A DNA stretch of 64,000 nucleotides, taken from contig VZDJ01000102.1 in NCBI GenBank assembly GCA_008694505.1, forward strand, positions 124,763-188,762, written 5' to 3'. Under the pieces are notes generated by a model. It ran no database searches and had not been told where the DNA came from. It saw nothing but the letters and a program-made list of their open reading frames with translations. The translations under genes were made by a program, and so were the position numbers. Positions within the stretch are counted from its first letter, which is position 1; every line of letters starts with the position of its first letter. This document shows positions 1 to 12,735 of the stretch, in pieces. The stretch comes from Cyanoderma ruficeps. Its lineage: Eukaryota; Chordata; Aves; Passeriformes; Timaliidae.

Positions 1-3000
1 TTATGAGTTGTGTTATGTTTAGAGATGGAATATTTCAAGAGATTCTTTGGCAATCCAGGAGATTCCTTGAGTGCTGCTGAGCTTTTTTATCAGTAAAGCT
101 CCTCAGTCTTCCCCCCAGGAGTTACCCCCTCTTAGCTGCATAGCCAATATTGCTTGAGGCACTTGCTATTTAACTTAATTAATAATAAGGTGATGATATT
201 TTATATGGTTTTTTAAAGAGACGAGATTTAAACTTTAATCCAGTAACGATATTCAACAACGCAAGTTGGCAGATTTATGTTTTTTTAATTACTGTCCTAA
301 CCAAAATTGCCATTATCCCAAAAAAGAAAAAAAAAAATTAACTGAGGTCTATACTTTTCTCACTGAAACTTAAAAATCTGTGGTTGAAGTTGTTTCAGGG
401 ACCTGTCTGGGTCTTTTCAGAGGAGTGCAGTAAAGTATCAGCATCTGCAGGATCTTGATAAGAGTTTCTTCTCTCTCCTCACTGCAAGTCAAGTCATGCT
501 GGGTGTTCAACACTGATTTTTTCTGTGAAGTACTCGGATTCTTGCAGAAAAGTCAAGAGAGGCTACAAAATGTAACAGCCAGAACTGCAGTTCTGACGTT
601 CAGCACATGAAGGTTTGAAGTTGCCACTGTCTCAAAGGGTGTGCAGAGTGAACCAGTGGCTTAAAACCTTTCCAGGCTGCTGGATGTGCCAGCAAAACAC
701 TGAAGTGCCAACAAAGAGCTGGATTAGCTGACTGGCACCAGCTTTCATAACCCATTTGGGAAAACAAAAAAGGAGCTTGGAAGCACAGGCTCCAGGAAAA
801 GGAAAAATGTTGGTGTTAAGAGCACCTATTTACAGTGTGCTCTGTGGGTGTCTTTGGGGTGTGTGTCCTGCTGAAAAGCCAAAGGCAGTTGTTAAATACC
901 TTTCAGGAAAAATTATATGAGAAATAGAAGCTTCCTCCCAATGAAGCCTTTGCTGACCTCAGAAGGTAAAGAGCAGCTCCATGCCCAGGAGTGTTTAAAG
1001 GAAGAATGACCATTATTAAGGAATTAACCTCATAATGTGGCATTTGTTTGTGCTGCAGTGCAGCCCTCCATGGTCCCATGCACAGCAATCACTCCTGGCA
1101 TTAACAACATTCACATTTTCTCTTTTGCATGTAAAGGTTTGATGGCATGTGAGCTAGAGTTTGTAGTCAGCCTTCTTCACAAATCTTCTTTATGGTCTAC
1201 TCCCATAGAATAGGATGGAAATTCTGGAAATAGTTTGGAAATGATTATTGGAGCATCAGCCTTGGAAAAAATAATTTCATAATTATTCTAGGTGATAAAA
1301 GCAAAAGTCTAAAAGCAGGTGTTGTTTTTAAGAGTTAAGTCCAAACTCATCATGGAAAAATTCTGAAACCTTGAACTTTAAGGGAAACAAAGTCTCTGTA
1401 TTTTTCTTTCTTCTATATGTGGTGGGAGTGCAAATATTTTTTAATTGCCATAAATATCTGATTAAATCCTTGCAGACTATGATAAATTTGTTCTAGAATT
1501 TCCAGCACAGAATACCATCATTTTGGAGCCTGGATCCATGTTATGGATCATGAGGATTTACCTTTTCCTTATGCCCCAATCTACTGATTTCAATATATTG
1601 AAAAGTTAAATGTAATCACAAGTTAAACGTAACCGATCCATAAAAACTTATTACAGTTTAAGTGCCAAATAATGTGATTTATTTTTCTAGTGGTAGAGAG
1701 TCTTCCAGGAAGTTTTTCCTGAACTAGTAGTGAGGTTTGGGAGCAACAATTTTCCTGCAATTTGTGAAGCCTGGTAGCTTTGGTAGAAAGATTTGCTCAG
1801 ATTTGGGTAGTAGCCTTCCCAGAGCTTTCCAGGCACAGGGCGTGTGATCAGTGTGGCTGTGACAAGCACAAAGTGACACAGACAAATGGGAGTCTGTAGC
1901 TGTGGGGTTCAGCAAGGAATCCCAAATCATTTGACATGTGCACGCCTGTCTGTAGCACTAGATTTCCTTGTGACTGCAAAATACAAAGTTTAAGGGAAAA
2001 AAAAGATGTTTGAATTTGACTTATTGTCACTACCTTGCTTTCTAAAACAGCTCCTTCTGTATGAAGAGTTAAAATTGTGAGGAGGAAAAAGAAGAAAATG
2101 GATTAACGTATGATGTTGTATTGTGATTGTTCAGTTGAGAATAATTCATGCATATTCTTCATTCCCAACAAGAGATGATAGTGAAATACTCTAAAGGTTT
2201 GAATCCTTCTGGACTCTACTGAAACTGCCAGCACTAGTATTTTGTTGAAGTGAGTGAAAACTGTTTTAAGAAATGTTTTAAGAAACAGCTTCTTTTTTTT
2301 CTCTACATATAAACTTTCATGCTTGATTTAGCAGATTCTACTTTTCATAAAAAATAGAACAGTACACATGCTTTTTTTTTTTTTAATCTGACAGCTAATA
2401 TTCTCTGCTGTGCTTAATTCTATTAAAAAACCTCCAAGTAATGGAAACTTATCTTGTTAAACAAGGAAAGTCTAAAGTGTGGGTTTCAAATAGTGATTTG
2501 CCCCATTGACCAAAAAAAGGACAATAAATGTTTATTGAAAGCTTCTTAGCAGTGATGGAAAATCACCTCTTTCAGTTTGCTTGGAGCCCCAGGTTTCCAA
2601 ATTCAGCTGGTTTGTCCTGTTTTTAAGATAGTGTCTCAGCTGAGTGTGGTACTGAGCAGGGTAAAGATCTGACCCAGGTAATTGGTGGGAAATACAGAAC
2701 AAACAGAATTCTGTGATAGAATACAAGACTGAAGAAAATGTTGTCAAGTTCTTAGCTGGTCACAAATTAAAATTTCATGGTAGGGAGAATCTTGTTAATA
2801 TCCAATTTGAGTAACTCTGTCAGATGGTGTAGATCTCATGAAGAGTCAAGTACTGTGAGATGGTAATTATCTTCTCCTCCTTTAGCATTTGTTACTTTTC
2901 ACAGAGGCTGAGATCAATTATTAAATTCGGTAAATGATGGCCACATGCAGATAAGTTATATTCAATTTACTATTTAGAGAAGAAACTGCAGTTGGCTCTT

Positions 3001-3600
3001 CAACTAATTGAGTTCTCAGACAACTCACGTGACTTGTATGGTAAATGTAGCAAAAGTTCCTGCAGACGAGTTATTTATTCCTGCTATACATATCGTGCTT
3101 AAACAGCCAACAAATTAAAATCTGCTATCTGTAAATACTGTTCATTACCATTAGTACTTGCAGAAATGCACAGTGTTCATCATAGTGTCTCTGCTGTTTG
3201 TTTCTGGAAATGTGTTCTGAGCCATCTCTTGGGAAATGTTTTATAGTTCTTGAGGAAAAGTGTGGAGCTTCTTGTTTTCCTGAACATGTAATTATCGTCA
3301 TGATTTTAATTACACCGGCTCTTGTTTGCCTATAATCAGAGAGTAGAGAAATTTTAAAGAATGGCAGCCTTCCAAATAAAAACTATGGCCTATTTAATGT
3401 ATATCAAGAAAAATCTTTTCCATAGTTGTGCTACTGGAGCAAAGCTGTCCTATCTATGAGGCCAATTTCAGTTCCAGTCCATGGGTGTGGGCCTTGCATA
3501 TAACACTCAGTTTCCAACCTCCTCGTGGATTCTGACAGTCCTCTTCCTCTCAAGCTTCAAAACTCTGAGGGTGAATGGACACCAGGTTTTGGACATTTAC

Positions 3601-4139
3601 CTTTTGATTTCTTGTAACTCCAAGCATTCTATCATTTCTGGCCACTTGGCCTCTCGCTCCAAGTAAACACTGTGTTGTAGGAGAGACTCAAAGAAGAACC
3701 AAATGTCATCAAACCTCAGAAGTTTGTAACTACATCTACATTCTAAAAGTGCCTTGGTGTGCAGCCAAATCTCCTCTCTACCCTCAAAACTCATCCCTGG
3801 TTCAGAAAGAGAGCACGAGGCACCTGGATAACAAAGTCCAAAATTCACGAGAATAGATTTGTGGTGTGTAGATGACCAAGTCATTAACACTGCGCTAAGA
3901 GGAATGTTTATGAGGAATGCCAAACTGAGGGGCTCAGAATGAAAGTGGACTTTGGAATTAGCCTCTCTTACTAAAGGTGTTGGTATTGTGATTCCCACAA
4001 AAACAATATTGCATAAATTTGCCTCTAATCGGAAGAATTCCAGTTGCCAGATTGCTTCACATGGGTGGAAGCTGCAGTGCTTCCGAAACTGGTGCCAGTC
4101 ACATAAAAACAACACCTGATAGATGATCACAGAGTTGAA
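3601..4139 (-). other. Unexplained open interval with candidate splice sites
   Basis: On the - strand this 539-bp stretch has no stop codon in one frame (about 180 codons). It is preceded by a T-rich tract ending in aag and followed by aaaag|gtaaat, a plausible donor. The stop falls just inside the would-be intron, and an upstream in-frame stop lies just beyond the acceptor. The translation has no signal peptide or motif I recognise. Its second half is rich in charged and aromatic residues (for example FDDIWFFFESLLQHS) and looks more protein-like than the first. No methionine starts the frame near its beginning, so it would have to be an internal exon. It may equally be chance. Confidence 0.2.
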
Positions 4140-7100
4140 CTTAAAAAAACGACAAAGAACAAAGAATTATGTACAGTTTCAGCTGAAAATTTTGTTTGTT
4201 ACTTTTCATGCTTGTCCTAAATCCCTCATCAGTACCAATGAGGTGGCACAGAGGAGGGAAGCTGGACATGGTTTGAATTTATTCAGGTTACTTGACTAAG
4301 GTGATGAAGTTCTCTAAGTAGATTCTTTGCCCCTCTCTCATGTTTTCAGCACTAAAACATTTCCTGTGCTTGGCTCTACTTACCCCAATACATACAATTT
4401 TTCTTGATCAGGGATACTCACCTGATTAAAATATAGCTCAAGTCTTTCTCCATATGCTTAATTGGGTGTTTAGGTGAATGCTTTGTGTGGAATGTATTCT
4501 TTAAATCAAACACCCTATTTGCTACAAAAAAAAAGTGAAATGATGATCTTACATGCACTTTTAGGATTCCTGAATACTTTTGGGTTGTAATTCTTGAAGG
4601 AGATGGATGGATTTACACTTTTTGAAAAATCACTCTGTTTATTTTGAAGTAGATAAGTACAAATGGCATGTGGTTGATGAGCTATGAGAAATGCACTATA
4701 AAATTATGTCTCTAAATTTTCCAAGTATGAAAACTAGCAGCACAGAAACCCTGTTTGTTTGAATCAGATATTAAATTTGTTATTCTGTCTTTTCCATTCA
4801 TCCTCTCAGATTGCCCAGACACTTCATTTCAACAGTTTTACCTGTTTATTAGAATACTAATAGTGGAGTATCTGAGCAGTTATAAAGCATTTACTGGCAG
4901 CTTTCCATTATGAGTAAATATAACAGCCAAGGAAAAAGAGAGACCAACCTGCCCTCCTTGCCTAGCAAGAGCTCTGTTTATGAAACAACAGAAGACAACA
5001 GTGTTCATGTTATAAATAACTTTATTTTTTTTTCCTTGTGTGATCGCTGAGTCTTCTGTATGCAGAGAAATTGTTATATCTGTACTACAATTTTTTTAAA
5101 AACAGCATCTTCTGAACTTTGTTTTTGATGGAGAAAATAGCAGTACAGCTTAATATTTCATAGCTTAAATAGAATATTTTGTATATTCACTTTGGGTACC
5201 TCTACACAATTAAGATAACAGACTAAGATCTCTGTGCATCCTTGCAGTCCAGAGGACAAATGCAACCTTTAATAGATAGAAAATGTATCACTTTTCCATA
5301 TGAGGTCCTTTTGATGTGCCTTCGTTTTGACCCATTCTTCACTTTTAGGAGATGTAACAGAAATGTGCCCAGGTTTAAATGGCCAGGGGCATGGATTGGG
5401 AATGAAGAGATTTGGGTTCATTGCTCTCCTTCAACACTGGGTTGTTCTGTACAGCTCAAATAATTTTTCATTGTTTTTCTGTTTTCTCAAGAGCAACTAG
5501 AGGCCAATGACTCTTTATAAACCACTGCAGGATGGAAAACCTTGTATTGCTGTCCTGGTTCTTTAAAAATAAATTAAAATTTTCTTCATCCAGCATTTTT
5601 TTTTAACAAATAGGACAAAAGCTCAAACTTTTCAATGAAACTAACTTAGAACTCGGTATTTTATCTCATAGTGAACTTGTGTTGGGAAGAAAGAGAAATC
5701 TGCATTTTTATAAAGCTTCTATATTTGTATCAGCTGTACTGTTAGGTGTAAGAATGCATATTTTATCTCAATATATATGGTAGCAGCCCCCTGGATCTAT
5801 TGACACATCTACATTTAAAACCAAAAGCCATTTGACTCTCATTTTCTCACAGGTTTAATATTGTTCCTTTAACTTCGCGGTGGGAGAGTGTGAATTTGGA
5901 GAGTGTAAATAAATGGTTATAATTTTGTGTTCTTCCAGATAATCTGTTTGATGGTGCAATAATTAAAGCGATCCTATAAAATCTAGTTGGGTTCATTCAT
6001 ATGGTGTTTTGTTTGTAAAGATGTAAGGCTGCAAAACAGCTTAAAGGTTTTGCTGCTCAAGGATGGGTTTATTCCTTGAGGAGAGCAAAACAATGGAAAA
6101 ACAATGAGAAAAACAGAGTAAGGAGAAGGGTGGTGGTCTTTCTCTAGCAATAGGGGGAATGTGATTATGGCTTAATTATGAAAGATAATATTCTAAAAAC
6201 TTTTTTAAACTCTACCTTGAAAATGCCTACAAAAATTTCCTATTTAAAAAAAAAATCAGTGTTATGGCACATTTTATGGTAAACTGAAGGCATGTGCTGT
6301 TACTTTCATTGGTCCTTATAATTTTTTTTCCCCACAAATTTCTTTTTGTAAAACAACCTGTTTTGTTTGCCTTACGACAAGGCACTGATGCCAGTTACAT
6401 TTTTGATCACCATTGCGTTTTCTCCAGACTTTGTGGGGAAGTACTTCAATAAAAAAATTAATTAGTAAGGTTAACAGTGGACATAAACACAGAACCAGTC
6501 AGAATTCGACTGTTTCTTAATTTGGCATTTTACAAAACCACACGGGACATTTAACACTTTAATTTTTATTTCTTAACCGTTATCCACGCCGAGTTCCTCG
6601 GTCCTTCCAGATTCTCAACACTGTTCTAAGGATAACTGTGTGTTTAAATTGTGCATTTCAAAAAGTCATGAGAAGTAGAAAATGAGGAGCGGTGCTTTCT
6701 AATGTCCCTGCTTTCTGATCCCAAACTTGGAGATAAATTAAGAAGCCATAAAAAGTGATGTCAGAAGGGACTTTAGTGACCTAGCCAAGCCCTTTCTGTC
6801 CGAATTTACTGTATGATAGTAGGTTATACTATGGTCAAGCTTCCCCTGCACCTGTGTATTTACAAATCTAAATAGATGCATGGAAAATCAACAAAATTTA
6901 TTTTCAATAGTTTTCCTTATTGGCAAAATTCGCATCAGAGAAAGATAACTCCTCGATGAATTATTAATTCTATTTACATATCCTAGAGGAAAATGCAAAA
7001 AAAAAAAAAGGATTTAAGACGTGTCAGGAGGGAAGTTCTGTGAAGTATCTTACACTGAAATCTGATTTTGTCTGACATTTTGCTCCCTGCAAGTGGGGAA

Positions 7101-10019
7101 ATAAAACAGTAAACTGTGATTTCTTTCTGGCTGAGTCTCTAGGAGAGTCTGCATTTTCATAAATTTCAAATAGTGGGATGGAGGAAAAAAAAAAAATCAG
7201 CTCTGTAATTTGCTTGTTGTTTGCTGTTTGTAATGAGAATCACTGTTAATTTAGGAGCCCGACAGCTGTAGGACATTTGCCATTCAGCAGCAGCTGTCAG
7301 TAGCATTCTGGTTTATTTTGCAAACAGATGTTTAATTTGACTTCGAGGCCATTGTCATTTTGTGAGGGGAAACAAAGAGGGAAAAGGAATAGAAATAATA
7401 ATGATAGTCATAATTTGATTTCCTTTCAAAGCACACAGAGAGTCACTATTGATGACATCAGAAGTGCTGTCATGTTTTTTAACTGAATGTTTGAAATCAG
7501 TTTTTTTTGTAACTGCCTGAAGTTATGCATGATAATTCACGTTAAGGAATTGATTTGTCTTGTGTCAGGAACTGAAGGCTTTATTTTCATGAAATGTGAT
7601 ACATTTTTAATATATGTATTCAATTCATGAGTCAAGATGTCATACTATTTCTGCAGGTCACAGCTAAAGAGTTTTTGGTCTCTGTATTGAAACCAGCACT
7701 CCAGTGGGCCCAAATATGTTTTGCTTACTGTAGTGTGGTGGTATTCTCGTTGCACATCAGTGAAGTTGAAGGGCAAATTGAGTACACCAATGATGAAAGG
7801 AGGTAATTAGCAAGATAAGTAGTGTAATGCAGTTAAGTTTTAGTTTTAATAACAAGTGATTTTATCCAGTATGTGCCTAGTGATTGAGGCTCTAACAAAA
7901 CCTGCAGCTATAACATTTTTGCAAGACCCTGCATTATTCAAAATGTCTATTGACCCAGATAAAAGAACGTAGATGAGCAGTGAATATTCTCAAATCCACA
8001 ACATATCGGTAATTTGTGGACATTCCGAAGTCTAATTTAAGTTAGTCGTAAATGTGGCACAATTGGCCACTTGCTCCTCAAAATGCAATCAGTATTTCAA
8101 GATTGTTCTCTGTGAGGGTGTGTAAGTAGTTAAATGTGAGAAGCTACACTGCATGAAGGGGACAAAATTTTCGCTAGAAAAATGTTTCTGGCAGGCTGAT
8201 GTAAGTATTTGTTGAAGTGTCTGCATGCCCACAGAAATCCAGAGCAGTTCTGCAAAGCGCATTTTGCAGTTACAATTTCAAGCACAGCTCTATTATAACA
8301 CAGAAGGCAAATGGATGAATTAACTAGGTGCTGGACTCTGGCCATCCTTTCTCGGATTGAATAGCATTTCAAGTCTCATGTGAGTTTGCATTTGTTAGCT
8401 GGAGAGTCCCTAAGAGTGCCTTGTAATATCAGCGAGGGTCTCAGAACCTGAGCACTGTATTTATCTTGGTTCCTTGCTTCATGTGAAGCACCACAAAATC
8501 AATTCTGTTTTGTTTCCTTAAAGGAGCAGCTATTTGTATTATTGCAGTTCTTTAGAAATTCTCAAAAGCCACCCAGAAAGGAATTGTTCTTTGCATGAAC
8601 TGGCTGTGGAATTGATTGTTGTTGTCATTCTGGGTTTACAATTTTAAGGCTATTGTGAACAGATTGAAACACTAAATTCAGCCAATAATTGGGTGGGCCA
8701 ATCCTTTTCTTTTTTTTCCTTTCAGTAATTAGCTACCCACTTTTCCCATCTTTTCTACATCATTAGACATGCATTAAGGATCTTTGCTATCTGAACAGCA
8801 GCAGCCTGATGGCTTTTTGCCCTGCTTTCCCGAAGAAATGGATTTGTTGCTCCATCAGTTCATTGCTCCAGCAGAATGCAGTTTGAAGCCTTGCAATGCA
8901 CCAGAAAGCACATTGGATTTTTTTTTTTTTTAATGGTCTCTGGGTTTCATTTGCTGCAGAAAGGGCTGGGTTGCAGGCCTAGGGAGGGACTCTGCTCTGC
9001 TCCTTAGAGGGATAATGAGCTTGATGCTCTTTCACTGCTGTGTGGAGAGCCCCATGATGACTTTAATATCAGCCAACTCATTTAAGTTTTACAGATTGCC
9101 TATCATATGGTTTCTTGCCATAGATTCCTCTGAAAATGGAATATATACTAGATTTATATACAGAGAAATAAATTGGTGCTCTCTTACTCTGCAACTGCCT
9201 GGCAATGGTGGCTGAAGTAGATGGATGATGATACAAAAAGCTCACATAAAAAATATGTTCCACATGCAAAGGTATTGAGGGACCACCACCTCACAATTGC
9301 TCATAAAGAAGTTGTCTTGCTTATCAGGTTTAATTTAGACAGCAAAATATTAATGAAAGGCATTTCTCTAATTTCCCTGAATTAATTGTGGCCAAAACAT
9401 TGTCTTCACTATGGTGAAGAAACAAAAATAGTTATCATTCTTCCAGCTTTTATAATAGTAATCTGCATTTCTGCCACACAATTCTACTCACACATTGCTA
9501 AATATGTTCAGGCAAGTAAGTAAAATAAAGCTAAACCGAAGAGGAGGAAAGTTGGACAGGCACAGGGATATGTGTTGTCTGCATTGTCTTTTTCAGTAAG
9601 TGACTTGGCTCAGCGAGAATAAAGTTCTAAGTGCTGTCCTTATAATTTTCTGGTTTTCCAGTGGCCACTCACGCCTCATAAGAAATTCAGGCAGCAATTC
9701 CCTTTCTGATTAAGTGAAACTGAAGCTGGTAATTAATTTTGGGAGAAGGTCAGTCAGGTGTCACGAGAGTGTCACCTAACAGAAGCTCAAGACTGTGGGA
9801 CACATCTAGGTTTTCCAAACATCCTCCACTAGCTGGTAATTGTATGTTTTTAGCTTTCAAAGCATGCCATTTTTTTCTGTCTCTTCTTTCAGTTTGAATG
9901 TTTGGCGGGAACAAATGACTCCCCACTATAATAAACAAAGTCACGTAGTTATACCTTATATTTTTGTCTAGAAGATCAGGAAGTTTGTTTTCCTCGTCGC
10001 TCCAGTATCAAAGCCTAGA

Positions 10020-10560
10020 TCAACATTTGGGAATATTTAGATGGCACGGCTTGGCTGTCAATGCCAAACCCATAATGGATTCACCTGTGTCCCCTCCAGT
10101 TGCCTGAAGGGGCAACCCAGCTTTTCTCCACAAAGCCTGAGCAATGAAAAGCTCTATTTCCTCCTGTATCTCTAACCACACTTGGTGTACCTCAATTACC
10201 CACATTAAAACTTCTCCCTCTTGGAGGTTCTAATGAAGTTAAGAATCTAATTAACTGCATTTTTGTTCCAAATAAAAAGTGGTAGGGCTGAATTCCAGTT
10301 CCTACTCTATGCCCGCTTCTCAATATAAAGGGTGATTTATCATTCTAATCCCTGTCATTACTGCTTGCTACTGTTCACAATGCTCCTTTAATAGTCTTAT
10401 TCATGTGCTCTCCTTGTCCCGATGATTGAGGGAGATACAGACTCTGGATCTTTTGCTTAATCCCTGCTCCTCTAAGCACAGTTGTAATCACTTCCTCTAT
10501 GAAATGCTGACCTTTATCCGGATCAGCGAGACCTCAGAAACCCCACTGAGGCAAAAAGCT
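10020..10560 (-). pseudogene. Endogenous retrovirus pol (integrase) remnant
   Basis: Read on the - strand, this block contains broken pieces of a retroviral integrase. A YLPQSSGQ motif followed by a Met-Asn pair matches the catalytic-core segment usually written as HPQSSGQVERMN, and downstream pieces resemble the region after the core. Several stop codons and frame changes interrupt it, so it cannot encode an enzyme. The open frame of about 60 codons at 10020-10205 belongs to its 3' part. No flanking LTR was recognised, so the true ends are uncertain. The family is probably a gamma- or class I-like retrovirus, but that assignment is weak. Confidence 0.6.
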
Positions 10561-12639
10561 TCTTGAGACTGTAGGGTTTGTTTCTTCTCCCTGCTGCTGT
10601 ATGTTGTTGTGTAGAAAATGCTTAAAATTAGCGTGAAAAAGGAATCACGAGCTTCCAAGGAGTTTCTTTAGGCCAGAGTGGCTTGGGGGGGTGAGGTTAA
10701 TATTTATGATTTAAATATAATCACACCCACAGTGTGACAATCCACTGCTGCAGCAAAGAGATGTGCCTGGACCCCGTTCTCACCCTTCCTGTGCATGTCT
10801 TGGGCATTTATTGATCCATTTCCTAATCTCTTTCTGTACCTTCCACGCTGCTATTTCCTTATCCCTGGGAGTTTTTTTCTGATTTCCATGCATTTAGCAA
10901 GTCTTCTCTCTCCATCATTTGCTTGCTCTGTTGTAGCCAGAGTGCAATCAGTGCCACTGGCGTTGGCAGCTAATCAGCCATGAGAAGGCTGTATGATTTT
11001 GGCATTTTTAGGGCTGAAGTGGAAAGAGCAAAGACCCTGATGCACAGGTTCCCTGCCATTGCATTCTCCAAAAACCTTTGTGTCGTGACAGGTAGAAGAA
11101 TTATAAAAGAAAAGCCTCATGAAATCAGGCCTGCTCTATTAAATTAATACCTAGCCTGTCATCTCTTCTAAGTGTAGTTAAGCAACTTGCAAGTTCCCAT
11201 GCAAAAACAATCTTGGTATGAAAATTCATTAGCATAACCACCTATTCCTGGGTTAAAAAATAGATGCACCTGCAATAACAAGGGATTTGTCCCGTGAGAA
11301 TCAGGAAAGCAAATATGTAAACAATACAAAAATAGAGGAATACGACAGACAAGTAAAATATGTTTTACTAAACAATAGAGTAATTGGCAAGAAAGCCGTT
11401 AACCAATTAAAGTTGCACACGAGGTCTGTAAAAAACTGTATAAAATGAGTCGTGAAAAGAAAGAATTGGTTTTTCCCTGCATAAAAATAATAGAGTCTCA
11501 GCCAACTCATCACAACACCTGTGTACCAATGTTAGGCAACAATATTTGCCACAAATCCCTACTTCAAGCACTTGAGCAAGCAGAACAATTGTAGGAGCTC
11601 GAGGCACTGCTCTGAAACTGTTCTTAGCCACGAGCAGGCGTTAAACAATGTGTAGGCAGAGAGGCTGGCTGAAAACAATCCTAATAACGTGAAGGAATTT
11701 CATGGATTAATTCCATCTTTCTTTGAGAATTTTGTGTTGCATGAGCAGGGCGGTCTCTCAGCTGTTTCTTAAATACAATTTGAATTTGCCTTCTTCCCAA
11801 TATGCTGCCGTTTGAGGATGAGGGAAGTGGAAAAGTTGCCAAATAACAGCGCTGTCATGGGTCCTTTATTTTCTTTCCTGTCCCTGCAGTCCTGCCTTTC
11901 AGCATGAACACCCAGTGTCTCCTGGCATTATGTGGCTGAATGTTCAGTAGGCTGTGCAGTCCCAGCTGTCAGGCAGAGCTCTCAGAAGAGCCCAGGTAGA
12001 TGAGAGCCAGTTGTTTCAGGCATTAATTCTTGACAGATGAGATCCACGTCTCGGTGGCACTGAAGAACTGACAAGTCTCTTCTGATGGCTCCGGTTCCGC
12101 TCCTTAACCTCGAGCACTAAAGACACTGCATCAAAAACTTCCTCAGGGAAATACATTCACAACAGTAAGGTCTCTTTTAAGAAGAAGTATTAAGTATTTT
12201 AAAATCAATTTATCTTTGTTTCAGTGGGTGTTAATTTGTTCCATTAATTGTGGCGTTCACCTTCAGACTCCTCTCAATTCAAAGAAAGTGAAATTCTTTT
12301 TTCAGGTTTGAAAACATCAAATACTTTATTCCAGTCTAGATTCCTGCTACTGACTACCCACTAATCAGTATTTGACGTATGGGTGGGCTTTCTTAGGATA
12401 TTGCTTTTGACAAATAAATTCTTTTCTGTACGAGCAAATAATTTACTCATTTAAACATAATTTTAATATATAGCTAGTTGAAATTTTTTTAAAAAAATAG
12501 GATAATGACAGCTTTGTTATTTTTGTTTTATCTTCAAATTCTTTTACTTCATGCTTTAGAAATATTAAATTTTAGAACAATTTTTCCAAATTTTTGGGAA
12601 TTTTTTCTGGTTTCATTAACTGGGCGCTCATGGTTATGC

Positions 12640-12735
12640 TTGAATTTTAATTCTTTGGGGGGTTTTTTTTGGTCTGGTTTTTGGGTACGTTTGTCAGTTG
12701 GTTGGTTGGTTTTTATTTGTTGGAGTTTTTTTAAT
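12640..12735 (+). repeat. G/T-rich low-complexity tract
   Basis: A run of alternating G and T clusters (ttggttggttgg, ggggttttttttgg) on the + strand. The open frames over it on both strands are composition artefacts. Confidence 0.7.
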
